From Planctomycetota bacterium (GTDB lineage: Bacteria > Planctomycetota > Phycisphaerae > UBA1845 > PWPN01), in contig CP070790.1 in assembly GCA_020346805.1 (NCBI GenBank), positions 3,136,050-3,152,160 of the forward strand: a stretch of 16,111 nucleotides of DNA, given 5' to 3'. Of this stretch, positions 15,302 to 16,111 are shown piece after piece. The notes under the pieces were generated by a model, which saw only the letters and a program-made list of their open reading frames with translations, did no database searches and was not told the DNA's origin. Numbering within the stretch: position 1 is the first letter of the stretch; the number at the start of each line of letters is the position of its first letter. The position numbers and the translations under genes were made by a program.

Positions 15302-15916
15302 TCAGGCGGCACCGCTTGCAAATGCCTTGCCTTGCTTACGCTTGACTTGTTCGTCAACGTAACGAATACCTTTTCCTTTGTACGGCTCCGGGGGGCGAAT
15401 AGCTCGAATCTCTGCTGCAAATTCTCCGACCTGCTGCTTGTCTGCACCCGAAATAGTCAACTTGGCCGGTTCCGTGTCACCGCGGGCGTTTGGAACCTCA
15501 ACATTCACCGTCAATCCTGCGGGAATAGTAATATTAAACTGGGCCTCTCTTGCTTTACCTCGACTATCTATACCACGCCCCATAAAACCAACGTTGAGTA
15601 GTAGATTCTTACCTTTTATCCCGCAACCATAGCCGGTCCCGTATATCTCCAGCTTTTTCTCGTATCCCTTATCCACTCCATGAATCATGTTCGCAATCAG
15701 TGCCCGAGTCAGACCATGCAAGGCCCTTATTCGCGACTCATCGGACGAGCGGGTTACCCGAATTTGCGAAGATGCCTCTTCATACTCCACCTTTATCTCC
15801 CTCGGGTAACTCCACGACAATTCACCCTTGGGACCTACGGTCTTAATCGTGCGGTCCTTCAACTCAATCTTGATCCCTGAAGGAACCATTATCGGCTTTT
15901 TCCCGATACGAGACAT
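15302..15916 (-). CDS. rplF: 50S ribosomal protein uL6
   Basis: uL6 lies at the base of the stalk near the factor-binding site. The 204-residue product starts [17 protein letters not shown], has [16 protein letters not shown] in the first domain and ends with the signature [22 protein letters not shown]. It is about 25 residues longer than E. coli uL6, partly through an extra stretch near 110-125 ([16 protein letters not shown]). GAAGGA lies 8 nt before the ATG. It sits between rpsH and rplR as in other spc operons. Confidence 0.96.
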   Translation of the reverse strand: MSRIGKKPIMVPSGIKIELKDRTIKTVGPKGELSWSYPREIKVEYEEASSQIRVTRSSDESRIRALHGLTRALIANMIHGVDKGYEKKLEIYGTGYGCGIKGKNLLLNVGFMGRGIDSRGKAREAQFNITIPAGLTVNVEVPNARGDTEPAKLTISGADKQQVGEFAAEIRAIRPPEPYKGKGIRYVDEQVKRKQGKAFASGAA

Positions 15917-15981
15917 CGTTTACATCCTTCTTTCACTCATGCCCGAATATCCCCATCTTCCAGTGATTTAACAAAATCCAG

Positions 15982-16111
15982 TCAGTTTACCATACAAAGT
16001 AACTCACCACCGATATTCTTCTCCCGACACTGACGGTCGCTCAATACGCCGCTGCTTGTCGAAACAATTGCAATACCCAGACCACTCAACACCTTCGGCA
16101 AATCCTCAACC
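15982..16111 (-). CDS. rpsH: 30S ribosomal protein uS8, C-terminal part (cut by window edge)
   Basis: The last 42 codons are present and the 5' part lies beyond the window. The readable peptide includes [20 protein letters not shown] (a typical uS8 C-terminal domain), then the GGELLC block. uS8 binds the central domain of 16S rRNA and in E. coli represses the spc operon. The protein ends MVN, whereas many homologues end in an aromatic residue after the LC block. It lies 65 nt upstream of rplF. Confidence 0.93.
   Translation of the reverse strand, partial: VEDLPKVLSGLGIAIVSTSSGVLSDRQCREKNIGGELLCMVN

Overview
The window is a bacterial chromosome segment, probably from a Planctomycetota member of the Phycisphaerae type. 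That placement is an inference, not a search result. It rests on moderate GC, long acidic tails on ribosomal proteins, a uL15/uL6/bL17 style that I associate with this phylum, and a spc-alpha cluster lacking infA and rpmD. About 60% of the window is one long minus-strand ribosomal protein and export cluster. The rest is a small accessory region of signalling and glycosyltransferase genes.

Left part (1-6324). A well-formed sigma70-type promoter at 45-73 drives a plus-strand pair of genes. The first (144-890) encodes a receiver-like protein with a disordered linker. The second (890-2215) is translationally coupled to it and encodes a degenerate receiver, a GAF-like region and a diguanylate cyclase domain (AGDEF with an intact RxxD inhibitory site). 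Three glycosyltransferase genes follow: a minus-strand GT4 (2176-3543) whose 3' end overlaps the cyclase gene tail to tail, a plus-strand GT2 (3809-4588), and a minus-strand membrane cellulose-synthase-like GT2 (4648-6324). A c-di-GMP-producing enzyme beside three sugar transferases suggests surface or extracellular polysaccharide production. The genes lie on both strands, so they are not one operon, and that link is inference.

Middle (6432-6854). A HIT-family hydrolase gene sits between the glycosyltransferases and the ribosomal cluster.

Right part (6913-16111, all minus strand). Read in the direction of transcription, from the right edge leftwards, the order is rpsH (3' part only), rplF, rplR, rpsE, rplO, secY, adk, map, rpmJ, rpsM, rpsK, rpsD, rpoA, rplQ. 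This is the classical spc-plus-alpha order without rpmD (between rpsE and rplO) and without infA (between map and rpmJ). Genes are separated by 30-70 nt or overlap. Gaps of about 150-170 nt occur only before rpsD and before rpoA, and the rpsD leader contains hairpins and a TATAAT box. Several starts were moved downstream to the codon that has a proper Shine-Dalgarno sequence (rplQ, rpoA, rpsK, rpsE, rplR). RpsE, RpoA and RplQ all carry long acidic extensions, and RplQ also has an internal insertion.

No mobile elements, CRISPR arrays, tRNAs or rRNAs were seen. The longest gene-free stretch is 3544-3808 (265 nt). I found no clear new defence or biosynthetic system. The most notable points are the regulatory architecture at 1-144, the receiver/diguanylate cyclase pair next to glycosyltransferases, and the modified ribosomal cluster.
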